Assembly (NCBI GenBank): GCA_000940995.1
Contig: CP005974.1
Span: 2,232,001-2,296,000, forward strand
From: Photobacterium gaetbulicola Gung47
GTDB lineage: Bacteria > Pseudomonadota > Gammaproteobacteria > Enterobacterales > Vibrionaceae
Direction: 5' to 3'
DNA: 64,000 nucleotides
Positions 8,646 through 16,814 of this stretch are shown in pieces. The notes beneath the pieces are model-generated. The model made no database searches, had not been told where the DNA came from, and saw only the letters and a program-made list of their open reading frames with translations. Both the position numbers and the translations under genes were made by a program. Positions within the stretch are counted from its first letter, which is position 1, and each line of letters starts with the position of its first letter.

Positions 8646-11035
8646 CGAAAGACTGTTATCACTGCGGCGATCCTGTTCCACAGGATTGCCATCACCATGT
8701 AGAAATTCTTGGCCAACCTCGTGAAATGTGCTGCCCAGGTTGTGAAGCCGTGGCACAAACCATTGTTGATAGTGGCCTCACCTCTTATTACGAGTACCGC
8801 ACTGCACCGGCAGAAAAAGCAGACTTGGTACCACAGCAACTACAATCACTCCTCCTCTATGATCATGACGAAATCCAGCAAGAGTTCGTTCGTGACAACG
8901 AAAATTGCAAAGAAGCATCGCTTTCTCTCGATGGTGTATCCTGTGCAGCCTGTGCATGGCTGATTGAAAAGCAGCTGATGCGTGAGCCTGGTGTTGTGTC
9001 GATCAAGGTCAATACAACCACTCACCGAGCTCTTCTGGCTTGGGATCCTGACAGCGTCAAACTCAGCCATCTTTTGGGTGTTATTCACCGCCTAGGTTAT
9101 AAAGCGGCTCCTTTTGAAGCAGACGCTCAAGAACAGCAGTACCACCGCACCATGAAGGGCTACCTCTATCGTCTTGGAATTGCTGGAATCGCCACTATGC
9201 AGGTGATGATGCTGGCAGTAGCGCTGTATTTTGAAATCTTTGGTGATTTAGATGCCGAGTTCAAAAACTACCTTCGCTGGGTAAGTTTGATTTTCGCTAC
9301 ACCGGTGCTTCTCTATTCTGCGCTTCCTTTTTATCTCAACGCATGGCGTAACCTGCGGGCGCGAACCCTAGGGATGGACGTCCCTGTTTCCATTGCCTTG
9401 TTGTTCGCATACGTCGCCAGCCTTTACGCTACGGTCATGGAAAAAGGCGAAGTATTCTTTGAATCGATTTCGATGTTTACATTCTTCCTTTTGCTTGGGC
9501 GTTTTCTCGAGATGCGAGCTCGTCGCCACGCTGCTGCGGCCAGTGCTAACCTGCTCAAGCTTGTTCCTGCAATGGCCACATTGGAAGATGGCTCCCAGAT
9601 AGCAGCAAAAACACTGAAGGTCGGTGACGTTGTCACGGTATTGCCAGGTGAAAGCCTGCCTGCGGATGGGGAGATAGTGAAAGGCCAAACGGCCATTGAT
9701 GAATCAATGCTAACCGGTGAGTCAATGCCGGTTACCAGAACCGTTGGCGATGCGGTTTTTGCCGGAACGATCAATGGCGATAGCCACATTACGCTAAAAG
9801 TCACCAAAGATCGGCAGAACTCGTTAATTTCCAATATCGTTCGCCTCCAGGACGAAGCACAGAGCTCCAAGCCCAAAGTGGCAGAGATTGCAGACATTGT
9901 CGCCCGCTATTTTGTTGCGGCCATCTTGGTTATTTCAGCGGCTACCTGGCTTTACTGGTACCAGCACCGCCCAGAAGACGCCCTCTGGATCACGCTGGCA
10001 GTATTGGTTGCAACCTGTCCGTGTGCCCTTTCCCTTGCAACGCCTACAGCGCTCACCTGCTCAACGTCTAGCTTGGGACGACTGGGGATCCTGTTACGCC
10101 GTGGTCATGTATTGGAAACCCTGTGTAATGTTAATCAGATCGTGATTGATAAAACGGGTACCCTGACAGAGGGGAATATTCGGCTCGTAAAAACACAGGT
10201 CTTCAATAACCATAGTAATGAGCAGGCCCTAATCATCGCAGCTGAATTGGAGCGTTTTGCTAATCACCCAATTGCCCGCGCATTTTCAATTTACCGCGAA
10301 GAGGTTCCCCTATTCAGTGATGTTGAGAATGTCATCGGTAGTGGCCTAAAGGGATCGCTAGATGGTAACGAGTGGCGAATTGGTAAAGCAAGTTTTGCCC
10401 TAGAGCTGAATCCCGATAAAGAGCAACTCCTTGCTGGGTGTGACAACCGCTTTCAGGTTTGGCTAAGTTGCAATGCTGAGTTAGTCGCAGGCTTTATGTT
10501 GGATGATCCAATCCGTGAAGACAGCCCTGAGCTTATCAAGCAATTTCAGGCCCAAGGGATGCAAGTTACGATGCTGACAGGCGATCATTCTGCATCAGCC
10601 AAACTTGTGGCTGATAAATTGGGTGTTGATCACCTTGAAGCCGGCGTCTCTCCGGAAGGTAAGCTGGATTACCTGAGAAGCCTAGATAAAGATAAAGTTG
10701 CCCTAATGATCGGTGATGGTGTTAACGATGCCCCTGTACTCGCTGGTGCACACCTTTCTGTCGCTATGGGTGGAGGCACGGATATAGCCAAATCATCGGC
10801 TGATATGGTATTACTGGGTGATCAGTTATCTCGCATTTTGCGTGCTAGAAAGCTGGCACAAAAAACGCGTAAGATTATCCGAGAAAACTTGGCTTGGGCG
10901 CTTGGTTACAACTTGATCATCCTGCCCCTAGCCGTCGCAGGTTTTGTGGCCCCTTATATCGCGGTCGTAGGCATGTCTGGCAGTTCTATCATCGTTGTTT
11001 CAAATTCTTTAAGGTTATTAAAAGAAAATGGCTAG
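8642..11035 (+). CDS. ccoI: Copper-translocating P1B-type ATPase of cbb3 oxidase biogenesis
   Basis: This 797-residue P-type ATPase moves copper across the inner membrane for the CcoN CuB site. The N-terminus has a cysteine-rich zinc-ribbon-like stretch (CYHCGD at 5-10, CCPGCE at 30-34). A heavy-metal-associated domain with CAAC at 101-104 follows. Downstream are the TGES actuator motif, the intramembrane CPC at about 459-461, the phosphorylated Asp in DKTGT near 503, and GDGVNDAP near 690. About eight helices are present. The size and extra N-terminal Cys cluster are those of the CcoI/FixI subgroup rather than CopA. It overlaps ccoH and ccoS. Confidence 0.95.
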   Translation: MTKDCYHCGDPVPQDCHHHVEILGQPREMCCPGCEAVAQTIVDSGLTSYYEYRTAPAEKADLVPQQLQSLLLYDHDEIQQEFVRDNENCKEASLSLDGVSCAACAWLIEKQLMREPGVVSIKVNTTTHRALLAWDPDSVKLSHLLGVIHRLGYKAAPFEADAQEQQYHRTMKGYLYRLGIAGIATMQVMMLAVALYFEIFGDLDAEFKNYLRWVSLIFATPVLLYSALPFYLNAWRNLRARTLGMDVPVSIALLFAYVASLYATVMEKGEVFFESISMFTFFLLLGRFLEMRARRHAAAASANLLKLVPAMATLEDGSQIAAKTLKVGDVVTVLPGESLPADGEIVKGQTAIDESMLTGESMPVTRTVGDAVFAGTINGDSHITLKVTKDRQNSLISNIVRLQDEAQSSKPKVAEIADIVARYFVAAILVISAATWLYWYQHRPEDALWITLAVLVATCPCALSLATPTALTCSTSSLGRLGILLRRGHVLETLCNVNQIVIDKTGTLTEGNIRLVKTQVFNNHSNEQALIIAAELERFANHPIARAFSIYREEVPLFSDVENVIGSGLKGSLDGNEWRIGKASFALELNPDKEQLLAGCDNRFQVWLSCNAELVAGFMLDDPIREDSPELIKQFQAQGMQVTMLTGDHSASAKLVADKLGVDHLEAGVSPEGKLDYLRSLDKDKVALMIGDGVNDAPVLAGAHLSVAMGGGTDIAKSSADMVLLGDQLSRILRARKLAQKTRKIIRENLAWALGYNLIILPLAVAGFVAPYIAVVGMSGSSIIVVSNSLRLLKENG

Positions 11036-11237
11036 TCTTTACTTGTTAATCCCAATCGCGATTGTCTTCGTATGTATAGCCGTAGGGATTTTTCTCTGGG
11101 CTGTTCGTAGCGAGCAGTTTGAAGATCTTGAGCGACAAGGATACGACATTCTGTTTGATGAAGATGAGTCAAAACCAACCGAAAGCACTACGGAAAAGCC
11201 TGCATCTAAAATAAGTGGTTCCCATGGTGAGCGTTGA
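11028..11237 (+). CDS. ccoS: cbb3-type cytochrome oxidase assembly protein CcoS
   Basis: The 69-residue protein starts MASLYLLIPIAIVFVCIAVGIFLW, a single helix. The CcoS signature WAVRSEQFEDLERQG and a variable acidic tail follow. CcoS is required for haem/copper cofactor insertion into cbb3 oxidase. It overlaps the ccoI end by 8 bases and the next gene's start by about 14 bases, a tightly packed operon. Confidence 0.93.
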   Translation: MASLYLLIPIAIVFVCIAVGIFLWAVRSEQFEDLERQGYDILFDEDESKPTESTTEKPASKISGSHGER

Positions 11238-11904
11238 TTTTTATGCTGCTTTCATCATAGGCCTGATGGGGGCTGGCCACTGTTTAGGGATGTGTGGAGG
11301 TGTTTCTGCTGCTATCACCCTGGGCATACAGAACAATCAACAGTCTTCACGTTGGCCATATTTAGTGTTATATAATTTCGGCAGAATCGCGTCGTACATG
11401 ATTGCCGGTGCGATTATCGGTGGTGCATTTGCAAGCTTGGCAAACTATGGTGGGCAAGCTGCAGCTCTAGCATCACTGCGCTTGCTTGCAGCGGCTATGA
11501 TGATCTTGCTTGCGTTATATATAGGCCAATGGTGGCATGGTGTCAGCAAAATCGAGGGGTTGGGTAAAGGTCTATGGCGATATCTATCACCGGTAGCCAA
11601 GAACCTGCTACCTTTACGTACCCCATTAGCCGCTATCCCCTTCGGCGTGGTTTGGGGGTGGTTACCATGCGGATTGGTGTACTCCACATTGAGTTGGGCT
11701 GCCGTTGCAGGCAGTGCCACATCAGGTGCTGCCGTGATGCTGGCCTTTGGATTGGGTACATTGCCTGCTATGTTCGCGGTAGGTTCAATGGCAAGTCACC
11801 TGCAAAAGTGGCTTAAAAATCTTTACTTTAAGAGAGTGAGCGCCTTGCTGTTATTGGCCTACGGGGTTCATACTGGTTATATCGCAATCAAACAAATAAT
11901 GTAG
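11224..11904 (+). CDS. Sulfite exporter TauE/SafE-like (UreH/DsbD-like) membrane protein of the cco cluster
   Basis: The protein is about 226 residues with roughly six helices. It has the family motif GxxxAGHCLGMCGG near the N-terminus and a second half-repeat IPFGVVWGWLPCGLVYS. The paired Cys-containing motifs in two pseudo-symmetric halves are those of the cytochrome-biogenesis/TauE-SafE-like family found next to ccoS. These proteins are thought to handle copper or thiol redox during oxidase assembly, which is inference here. I prefer ATG 11224 over the in-frame GTG 11215. It overlaps the end of ccoS and lies 75 bases before fnr. Confidence 0.85.
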   Translation: MVSVDFYAAFIIGLMGAGHCLGMCGGVSAAITLGIQNNQQSSRWPYLVLYNFGRIASYMIAGAIIGGAFASLANYGGQAAALASLRLLAAAMMILLALYIGQWWHGVSKIEGLGKGLWRYLSPVAKNLLPLRTPLAAIPFGVVWGWLPCGLVYSTLSWAAVAGSATSGAAVMLAFGLGTLPAMFAVGSMASHLQKWLKNLYFKRVSALLLLAYGVHTGYIAIKQIM

Positions 11905-11948
11905 GCTTTTTTAATACTCGTCATAATGATTCATATTATGTTAAAATA

Positions 11949-11962
11949 TTGACCTACATCAA
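11949..11962 (+). promoter_or_regulatory. FNR box upstream of fnr
   Basis: TTGACCTACATCAA matches the FNR consensus TTGAT-N4-ATCAA at 9 of 10 defined positions. It lies 17 bases before the fnr ATG at 11980, where binding would block initiation. That fits the negative autoregulation known for E. coli fnr. The transcription start itself was not located. Confidence 0.75.
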
Positions 11963-11979
11963 ATTGGTTAGACAGGCTT

Positions 11980-12735
11980 ATGATTTCAGACAAACTAACA
12001 ACCAAACGTATCCAATCAGGCGGATGTGCGATCCACTGTCAGGATTGCAGCATCAGTCAGTTGTGTATTCCATTTACGTTGAATGAGTCTGAGCTAGATC
12101 AGCTAGATCAAATTATCGAACGCAAGAAGCCCATCCAGAAAGGCCAAGAGCTTTTCAAAGCCGGTGATGAGCTAAAATCGCTATATGCAATTCGTTCGGG
12201 TACCATCAAGAGCTACACCATTACTGAGCAAGGTGATGAGCAAATCACTGCCTTTCACTTGGCCGGCGATCTAGTCGGTTTCGATGCTATCAATGAAATG
12301 ATGCACCCGAGTTTTGCCCAGTCTTTGGAAACGTCGATGGTATGTGAAATTCCGTTTGAAATTCTGGATGATCTGTCAGGGAAAATGCCAAAACTTCGTC
12401 AGCAAATCATGCGTCTGATGAGTAATGAGATTAAAGGTGATCAGGAAATGATTTTGCTGCTCTCCAAAAAGAATGCCGAGGAGCGCCTTGCAGCCTTCTT
12501 GTACAACTTATCTCTTCGTTTTTCACAGCGCGGCTTCTCTCCGCGTGAATTCCGCCTTACGATGACACGTGGTGATATCGGGAACTATTTAGGCCTAACC
12601 GTTGAAACAATCAGCCGTTTACTCGGCCGTTTCCAGAAGTCTGAAATGTTGAGTGTCAAAGGTAAGTACATCACGATCCTTAACCACGAAGAACTAGCGA
12701 AGCTTGCTGGTGTAAACAAAAACACCATCGCTTAA
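11980..12735 (+). CDS. fnr: Oxygen-sensing regulator FNR
   Basis: The 251-residue CRP-family regulator carries the [4Fe-4S] ligands at Cys20, Cys23 and Cys29, numbered as in E. coli (GGCAIHCQDCSISQLC). The fourth Cys lies in SLETSMVCEIPFE. A cyclic-nucleotide-binding-like beta-roll, a dimer helix and a DNA recognition helix TVETISRLLGRFQ, with the E-SR contacts of FNR, complete it. It activates anaerobic and microaerobic genes such as ccoNOQP when oxygen is low. An FNR box lies in its own promoter. A strong terminator follows. Confidence 0.97.
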   Translation: MISDKLTTKRIQSGGCAIHCQDCSISQLCIPFTLNESELDQLDQIIERKKPIQKGQELFKAGDELKSLYAIRSGTIKSYTITEQGDEQITAFHLAGDLVGFDAINEMMHPSFAQSLETSMVCEIPFEILDDLSGKMPKLRQQIMRLMSNEIKGDQEMILLLSKKNAEERLAAFLYNLSLRFSQRGFSPREFRLTMTRGDIGNYLGLTVETISRLLGRFQKSEMLSVKGKYITILNHEELAKLAGVNKNTIA

Positions 12736-12760
12736 GTTAATCGCCTAAGTGAATGATTGT

Positions 12761-12793
12761 AAAAAGTGATACGCGAGCCGTATCACTTTTTTT
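12761..12793 (+). terminator. Intrinsic terminator of fnr
   Basis: A 12-bp perfect stem (AAAAAGTGATAC / GTATCACTTTTT) with a 7-base loop is followed by more T residues, 26 bases after the fnr stop. Confidence 0.85.
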
Positions 12794-13008
12794 ATATTAA
12801 TTTCATACCGTCACTCCCCTATTCTTTCCCTTTACGTTACAGTTATTAGTATCCAAAGACGCTTTTTATGACATATTCATAACAAGAACTTGATTTGGGT
12901 AAAATAACTCTGAATGTTTCTCTGCCCAAAAGCGACAGATTGATATCATTCCTTTGAGGGAACAGAGACTGGTTTAGATGCCAACACGGTTAGTGTAAGG
13001 GGGCAGTT

Positions 13009-13950
13009 ATGACCAAGTACAGCAATATCCTCGTTGTTGCCGATCCTGCACAGGATCATCAACCAGCATTGTCTCGCGCTATACACCTTGCTCGTCGCTC
13101 AGACGATGTAAAAATTACCCTTTTCCTTGCAATCTATGACTTCTCCTACGAGATGACCTCGATGCTCTCAGCAGATGAGCGCCAGGCGATGCGCCGCGGT
13201 GTCGTGATGCAACGAGAAGAATGGCTCAAAGATTTAATCCGTCCTTACACGGACGACGGTTTCAACATCCAGCTCACGGTTGTCTGGCATAACCGACCTT
13301 ATGAAGCCATCATTGCGGAGATCTTTAGCAACCACCACGACCTGCTCATCAAAGCAACCCATGATCACGATAAAATTGGCTCGGTGATTTTCACCCCTAC
13401 TGATTGGCACCTGCTACGCAAGTGCCCTTGTCCAGTACTGATGGTGAAGGATCACATTTGGCCAGAAAACGGAAAAATCCTCGCAAGCGTGAATCTTGCC
13501 GCTGATGATGAAACTCATGAACAACTTAACGACGCCATTGTCGAAGAGGCAAAATCCATCGCCGATCTGCTCGGGGCTGAAGTTAATTTGGTGAATGCGT
13601 ATCCTGCAACCCCAGTTAACATCACGATTGAACTGCCAGAGTTTGACCCGGCTTCTTATACCGATGCCGTCAGGGGGCATCATCTTAAGTCTATGAAAGC
13701 TCTTCGTCACAAGCACGGATTACCCGAAGAGCAGACCCATGTTCTTGAAGGGTTGCCTGAAGATATTATTCCCCAGGTAGCGGAAGATATCGATGCAGAG
13801 CTAGTGATTTTAGGAACAACTGGTCGAACTGGACTGTCTGCAGTTTTCATTGGTAATACTGCTGAACATACCATCGACAGTCTAAATTGCGACTTGCTAG
13901 CACTGAAGCCCGAAGGCTATATCAGCCCTTTGAGCCCTAACCTGCCTTAA
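13009..13950 (+). CDS. uspE: Universal stress protein E
   Basis: The 313-residue protein is a tandem of two Usp domains (about 5-150 and 160-305). The second contains the ATP-binding-like signature VILGTTGRTGLSAVFIGNTAEHTID; the first has degenerate residues in that place. This length and tandem layout is UspE, a stress and motility/adhesion-related cytoplasmic protein regulated with FNR in enterobacteria and vibrios. AAGGGGGC precedes the ATG. The upstream region contains a 14-base element (12924-12937) that also occurs upstream of the formate dehydrogenase accessory operon. Confidence 0.93.
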   Translation: MTKYSNILVVADPAQDHQPALSRAIHLARRSDDVKITLFLAIYDFSYEMTSMLSADERQAMRRGVVMQREEWLKDLIRPYTDDGFNIQLTVVWHNRPYEAIIAEIFSNHHDLLIKATHDHDKIGSVIFTPTDWHLLRKCPCPVLMVKDHIWPENGKILASVNLAADDETHEQLNDAIVEEAKSIADLLGAEVNLVNAYPATPVNITIELPEFDPASYTDAVRGHHLKSMKALRHKHGLPEEQTHVLEGLPEDIIPQVAEDIDAELVILGTTGRTGLSAVFIGNTAEHTIDSLNCDLLALKPEGYISPLSPNLP

Positions 13951-13952
13951 CT

Positions 13953-13979
13953 AAAAAAGCCTCGTAAGAGGCTTTTTTA
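13953..13979 (+). terminator. Intrinsic terminator of uspE
   Basis: An 11-bp stem (AAAAAAGCCTC / GAGGCTTTTTT) with a GTAA loop lies two bases after the uspE stop. The A-run on the left makes it usable from the opposite strand too, for the convergent gene ending at 14001. Confidence 0.85.
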
Positions 13980-14000
13980 TAACGACTGTCAGGGATTAGC

Positions 14001-14372
14001 CTAGTGTGTTTCAATGGGCTGGACCGGTTGTACCTGGTTACTAGGTGGTCTTTCTTCGGCATCTGCAAGTTTTTTCAAGAACGATGTTATGTAAAGCTCA
14101 TTACGAATCTTATTGCAGTATGCATGGCTGATGTTTCGACGGTTCCACTCACTGGCAATAGCAACCCGTGTATGCGTGGCTCGACGTCCAAAGGCGTAAG
14201 TTTCGCAAATTTCAAGGTTGGTCATTTGCTGAGGTGTTTTGGTCACAGTACTGCTGCGCATACCTAGCTGCTGGGATTGAGATGAAGAGCAGCCTGCCAA
14301 GATAGATAAGCAAAGTGCAACAAGCGCTGTTTTGATAGGCTTTGAGCGGCGAATCATGGATGGTATAAGCAT
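14001..14372 (-). CDS. Small lipoprotein of unknown function
   Basis: The frame gives up to 123 residues; an internal ATG at 14357 (MIRRSKPIK) gives a more typical lipoprotein signal. The n-region is basic, the h-region is TALVALCLSI and the lipobox is LAGC, so it should be a lipid-anchored envelope protein. The mature part has a Ser/Gln-rich linker followed by a small helical domain with LEICETYAFGRR and two further cysteines, ending in a Pro/Gln-rich tail. I recognise no family. Neither start has a strong ribosome-binding site. Confidence 0.7.
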   Translation of the reverse strand: MLIPSMIRRSKPIKTALVALCLSILAGCSSSQSQQLGMRSSTVTKTPQQMTNLEICETYAFGRRATHTRVAIASEWNRRNISHAYCNKIRNELYITSFLKKLADAEERPPSNQVQPVQPIETH

Positions 14373-14487
14373 AATATTGATTTATAATGATTTGTTGTCT
14401 TTCGTCATTATAACCGATTACAACTTACATCCAATCTTAATTAGTCTCTTTGCTGTGAGCCTGCAGCATAACATCAATTTTTGCCGA

Positions 14488-14520
14488 TAAAAAAAGGGCT
14501 GATGAGCACACATCAGCCCT
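14488..14520 (-). terminator. Intrinsic terminator of the 14545 gene
   Basis: Read on the minus strand, a 10-bp perfect stem (AGGGCTGATG / CATCAGCCCT) with a 6-base loop is followed by a run of T residues (complement of the A-run ending at 14495). Confidence 0.85.
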
Positions 14521-14544
14521 AAAAGGATTCGATTTTGGGGGGAG

Positions 14545-14820
14545 TTAGTTAGCAGTATTGTAGTGGTATTCAAATACCGACTTGCTTGAATCATGAACTT
14601 GGCTATCGCCAACATGGCCTGCAGGCATCGATGCATCACCGGAAGTGGTTAGCTGGGCTTGAAGCACACTCATCGCTGGTGTATCAACCTGCTGGACGAG
14701 GTGTGTTGCTGGCGCACTGCGTTCACCGGCTGTTGATAGGTGATAGTCAAGTACATCGTTTGCCATAACCTGCGAAGACAGAACCAAAGCGCTGATGATA
14801 ACGAAAGCTGATTTTTTCAT
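14545..14820 (-). CDS. Small secreted protein with about 29-residue internal repeats (unknown)
   Basis: The 91-residue protein has a clear Sec signal peptide (MKKSAFVIISALVLSSQVMA, cleavage after residue 20). The mature part is made of imperfect repeats: DYHLSTAGERSAPATH (25-40), QAQLTTSGDASMPAGH (54-69), and a truncated third start EYHYNTAN at the C-terminus, with SVL/SVF lead-ins. AGAGGTAGG precedes the ATG and a strong terminator follows, so it is a stand-alone, well-expressed gene. I recognise no family. The size and repeat form suggest a periplasmic or secreted peptide. Confidence 0.75.
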   Translation of the reverse strand: MKKSAFVIISALVLSSQVMANDVLDYHLSTAGERSAPATHLVQQVDTPAMSVLQAQLTTSGDASMPAGHVGDSQVHDSSKSVFEYHYNTAN

Positions 14821-15023
14821 AACCTACCTCTGTGTGTATTATCAGTCCCCTCTGTCCTTGAGAGTGTTGAGAAATTTTTCAGTGAGTTTGAACTCCCTCA
14901 CTTGATGTACACATTGTATGGCGGCTAGTGCCTGAAACCCATGGCAGAAATGGATTAGTGAAATATCAATTACGCATCTCTGAATGAAAGCTTAATACCA
15001 ATTTGCTATTTCACTTTCACTCA

Positions 15024-15935
15024 TTATGGCGTTACTTTGATCTCCTTGAGCAGCTGCTCTATCCAGCGATACTTTTCAGTATTCCAGTGCTTCTGGTTAT
15101 AGGCGATAACAATATCCATAATGTCACGTCGAAATGCATGCCCCTGCTCATCCATCTCAACGAATTGGTATTTCTTTTGGTCGACGATATGATAAAGCTC
15201 GCGCGGGGCGATAAATAGCATATCTTCACTTCTAATAGCTTGCAGGATCGGTATGGCGTGCTGGCTACGAAATGCTGGCTTAACATTCAAATTTACATAC
15301 TTTCTTACCAGTTCCATTTGTTCATTAAACCCTGGCACTACCATACCGGCCCAGCGGTAGTTATCCAGCTCTTCAATGGGAATCGTCCTGTGCTCCTCAA
15401 TGAGCCCGCGGCGGCAGATAAAACCAAATTGGCTCTTGGCAATATTCTTCTGGTAGATAGTTTTTGGTGTCGTTAAAGGCTGGTAAGTGATCGCCAAATC
15501 GCAACGGTCATCTTGAAGTTGGCTTATGGTGCTGGAACCAAAGCTATATAACTCAAGTTCAACTTTTGGGCAATAACGATTAAATAAGTGGTATATCTCA
15601 GTTCCATAACTCTCAATCAAGAAACCGTTAAGTGCTATTCGGAACCGGCCTTCCATTTCAGCAGGGTTAAATTGCTTGCTTTCTAATGCTTTCTCAAGTT
15701 GTGTATAGATCCCTGGCAATACAGCAGCTAGCTCTTCTGCTCGAGGAGTTAATTTAAGTCCCCGATTATGGCGAACAAAAAGCTGATCATCAAACGCTTC
15801 ACGAAGGCGCCCCAGCGCCCTACTCACTGCCGGTTGGCTGGTATCCAGTTTGTCTGCTGCACGGTGGGTGTTTTTCTCTTCCAACAAGACGAGGAGAACC
15901 TTTAGCAGATTCAGATCGAGATGATTAAGGTTCAT
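15024..15935 (-). CDS. LysR-family transcriptional regulator
   Basis: The 303-residue protein has the LysR winged HTH at residues 1-65 (LNLLKVLLVLLEEKNTHRAADKLDTSQPAVSRALGRLR, helix core shown in part). A substrate-binding domain of two periplasmic-binding-like lobes follows. The opening MNLNHLDLNLLKVL is of the LeuO/NodD-like subgroup. AGAGGGAAA precedes the ATG. No divergent partner gene lies close upstream, so the target and inducer are unknown. Confidence 0.9.
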   Translation of the reverse strand: MNLNHLDLNLLKVLLVLLEEKNTHRAADKLDTSQPAVSRALGRLREAFDDQLFVRHNRGLKLTPRAEELAAVLPGIYTQLEKALESKQFNPAEMEGRFRIALNGFLIESYGTEIYHLFNRYCPKVELELYSFGSSTISQLQDDRCDLAITYQPLTTPKTIYQKNIAKSQFGFICRRGLIEEHRTIPIEELDNYRWAGMVVPGFNEQMELVRKYVNLNVKPAFRSQHAIPILQAIRSEDMLFIAPRELYHIVDQKKYQFVEMDEQGHAFRRDIMDIVIAYNQKHWNTEKYRWIEQLLKEIKVTP

Positions 15936-16068
15936 TGATTTCCCTCTTGAAGCAGATACGATTATGGATGAATGTTTTGCTTATTGGGGATATTAATCTG
16001 ATAACGGGATAAACTCTAGGCATTCAACTACGCAATGATAATGAATAGCCAGGAAATCTTAGTTTAAG

Positions 16069-16611
16069 CTAAAACTTTCCGCATAAGTCACAATTGGATG
16101 CGTTCATGTCTTTTGGCTTTAGTTGGCACGAGGAACAAGCTTGCGAGAACTTTATCAAACTCTGGCGATAACCATATCGCTTTTCCTTTGCCGATATTTT
16201 GTAAGCATGCTCACCTGAAAATTGTGCATGATAGTCATTTCTTATGTCGGATAAAACACGACTTGAAATGGTGTCATTGCTATCAATGAGTGCGGATAAT
16301 CTTTCTAAAATTGAATTACTTGTGGTCAAAGCTTGGATAGCGTAGTGGTATTGATCATCCGATTGGGTCATCAGGGACCAAATGCAAAGAAATAATTGAG
16401 TCAATAATACAATGGATGTGATAATAACCATTGTTGCTATAATGATGAAGCGTTGACTGTTTATGAATACGACCAGCATGATAAGTACCGGAGACGCTAT
16501 GCCGCATAGGGTTATTATGTAGCGAAGACGTTGTAGTCTGGTTTTTCTTCTTTCAAAGATTTTTATTGCTCCGTAAGTATAAAATCTCATCTCCATTAAA
16601 TGAACTGGCAT
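16069..16611 (-). CDS. Two-TM SLATT-like 'mobilome CxxCx(11)CxxC' protein (orphan)
   Basis: The 180-residue protein has a basic N-terminal amphipathic stretch (KIFERRKTRLQRLRYI), two adjacent transmembrane helices (about residues 31-50 and 53-75) and a helical cytoplasmic region. Its C-terminal knuckle is CSSC-x11-CDLC, exactly C-x2-C-x11-C-x2-C. This architecture is that of the family annotated in NCBI as mobilome CxxCx(11)CxxC protein. Those proteins relate to SLATT two-TM proteins, proposed membrane effectors in conflict systems. GAGG lies 7 bases before the ATG. No nucleotide cyclase or SLOG-type sensor is adjacent, so it stands alone in AT-rich DNA between a LysR gene and ttcA. Transfer is likely. 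Confidence 0.75.
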   Translation of the reverse strand: MPVHLMEMRFYTYGAIKIFERRKTRLQRLRYIITLCGIASPVLIMLVVFINSQRFIIIATMVIITSIVLLTQLFLCIWSLMTQSDDQYHYAIQALTTSNSILERLSALIDSNDTISSRVLSDIRNDYHAQFSGEHAYKISAKEKRYGYRQSLIKFSQACSSCQLKPKDMNASNCDLCGKF

Positions 16612-16772
16612 ACTTACCTCATGACATAATCAACATTCGATAATAAGCATATTATAGTTTTTTAATTATTACTTACTAAATCATATTGATTGAACATAAA
16701 GATACTATGCGACTTTTTGTTCATCGCGTTGATACTTTTAAGATGAAAAAGATAATTTACAAAAATCGGTAT

Positions 16773-16806
16773 AAAAAAAGGGAGAATATCGTTTATTCCC
16801 CCTTTT
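16773..16806 (-). terminator. Intrinsic terminator of ttcA
   Basis: Read on the minus strand, a stem of AAGGG / CCCTT and GAATA / TATTC, interrupted by one mismatch, is followed by a T-run (complement of the A-run 16773-16779). It ends just past the ttcA stop. Confidence 0.7.
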
Positions 16807-16814
16807 CCTATTGA

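Noticed and set aside
9424..9897. Minus-strand 157-codon frame inside ccoI
   Set aside because: It is the mirror of a strongly conserved P-type ATPase region, without independent signals.
12935..12948. TTGATATCATTCC as an FNR box before uspE
   Set aside because: Only one half-site matches and the spacing to the second half is wrong.
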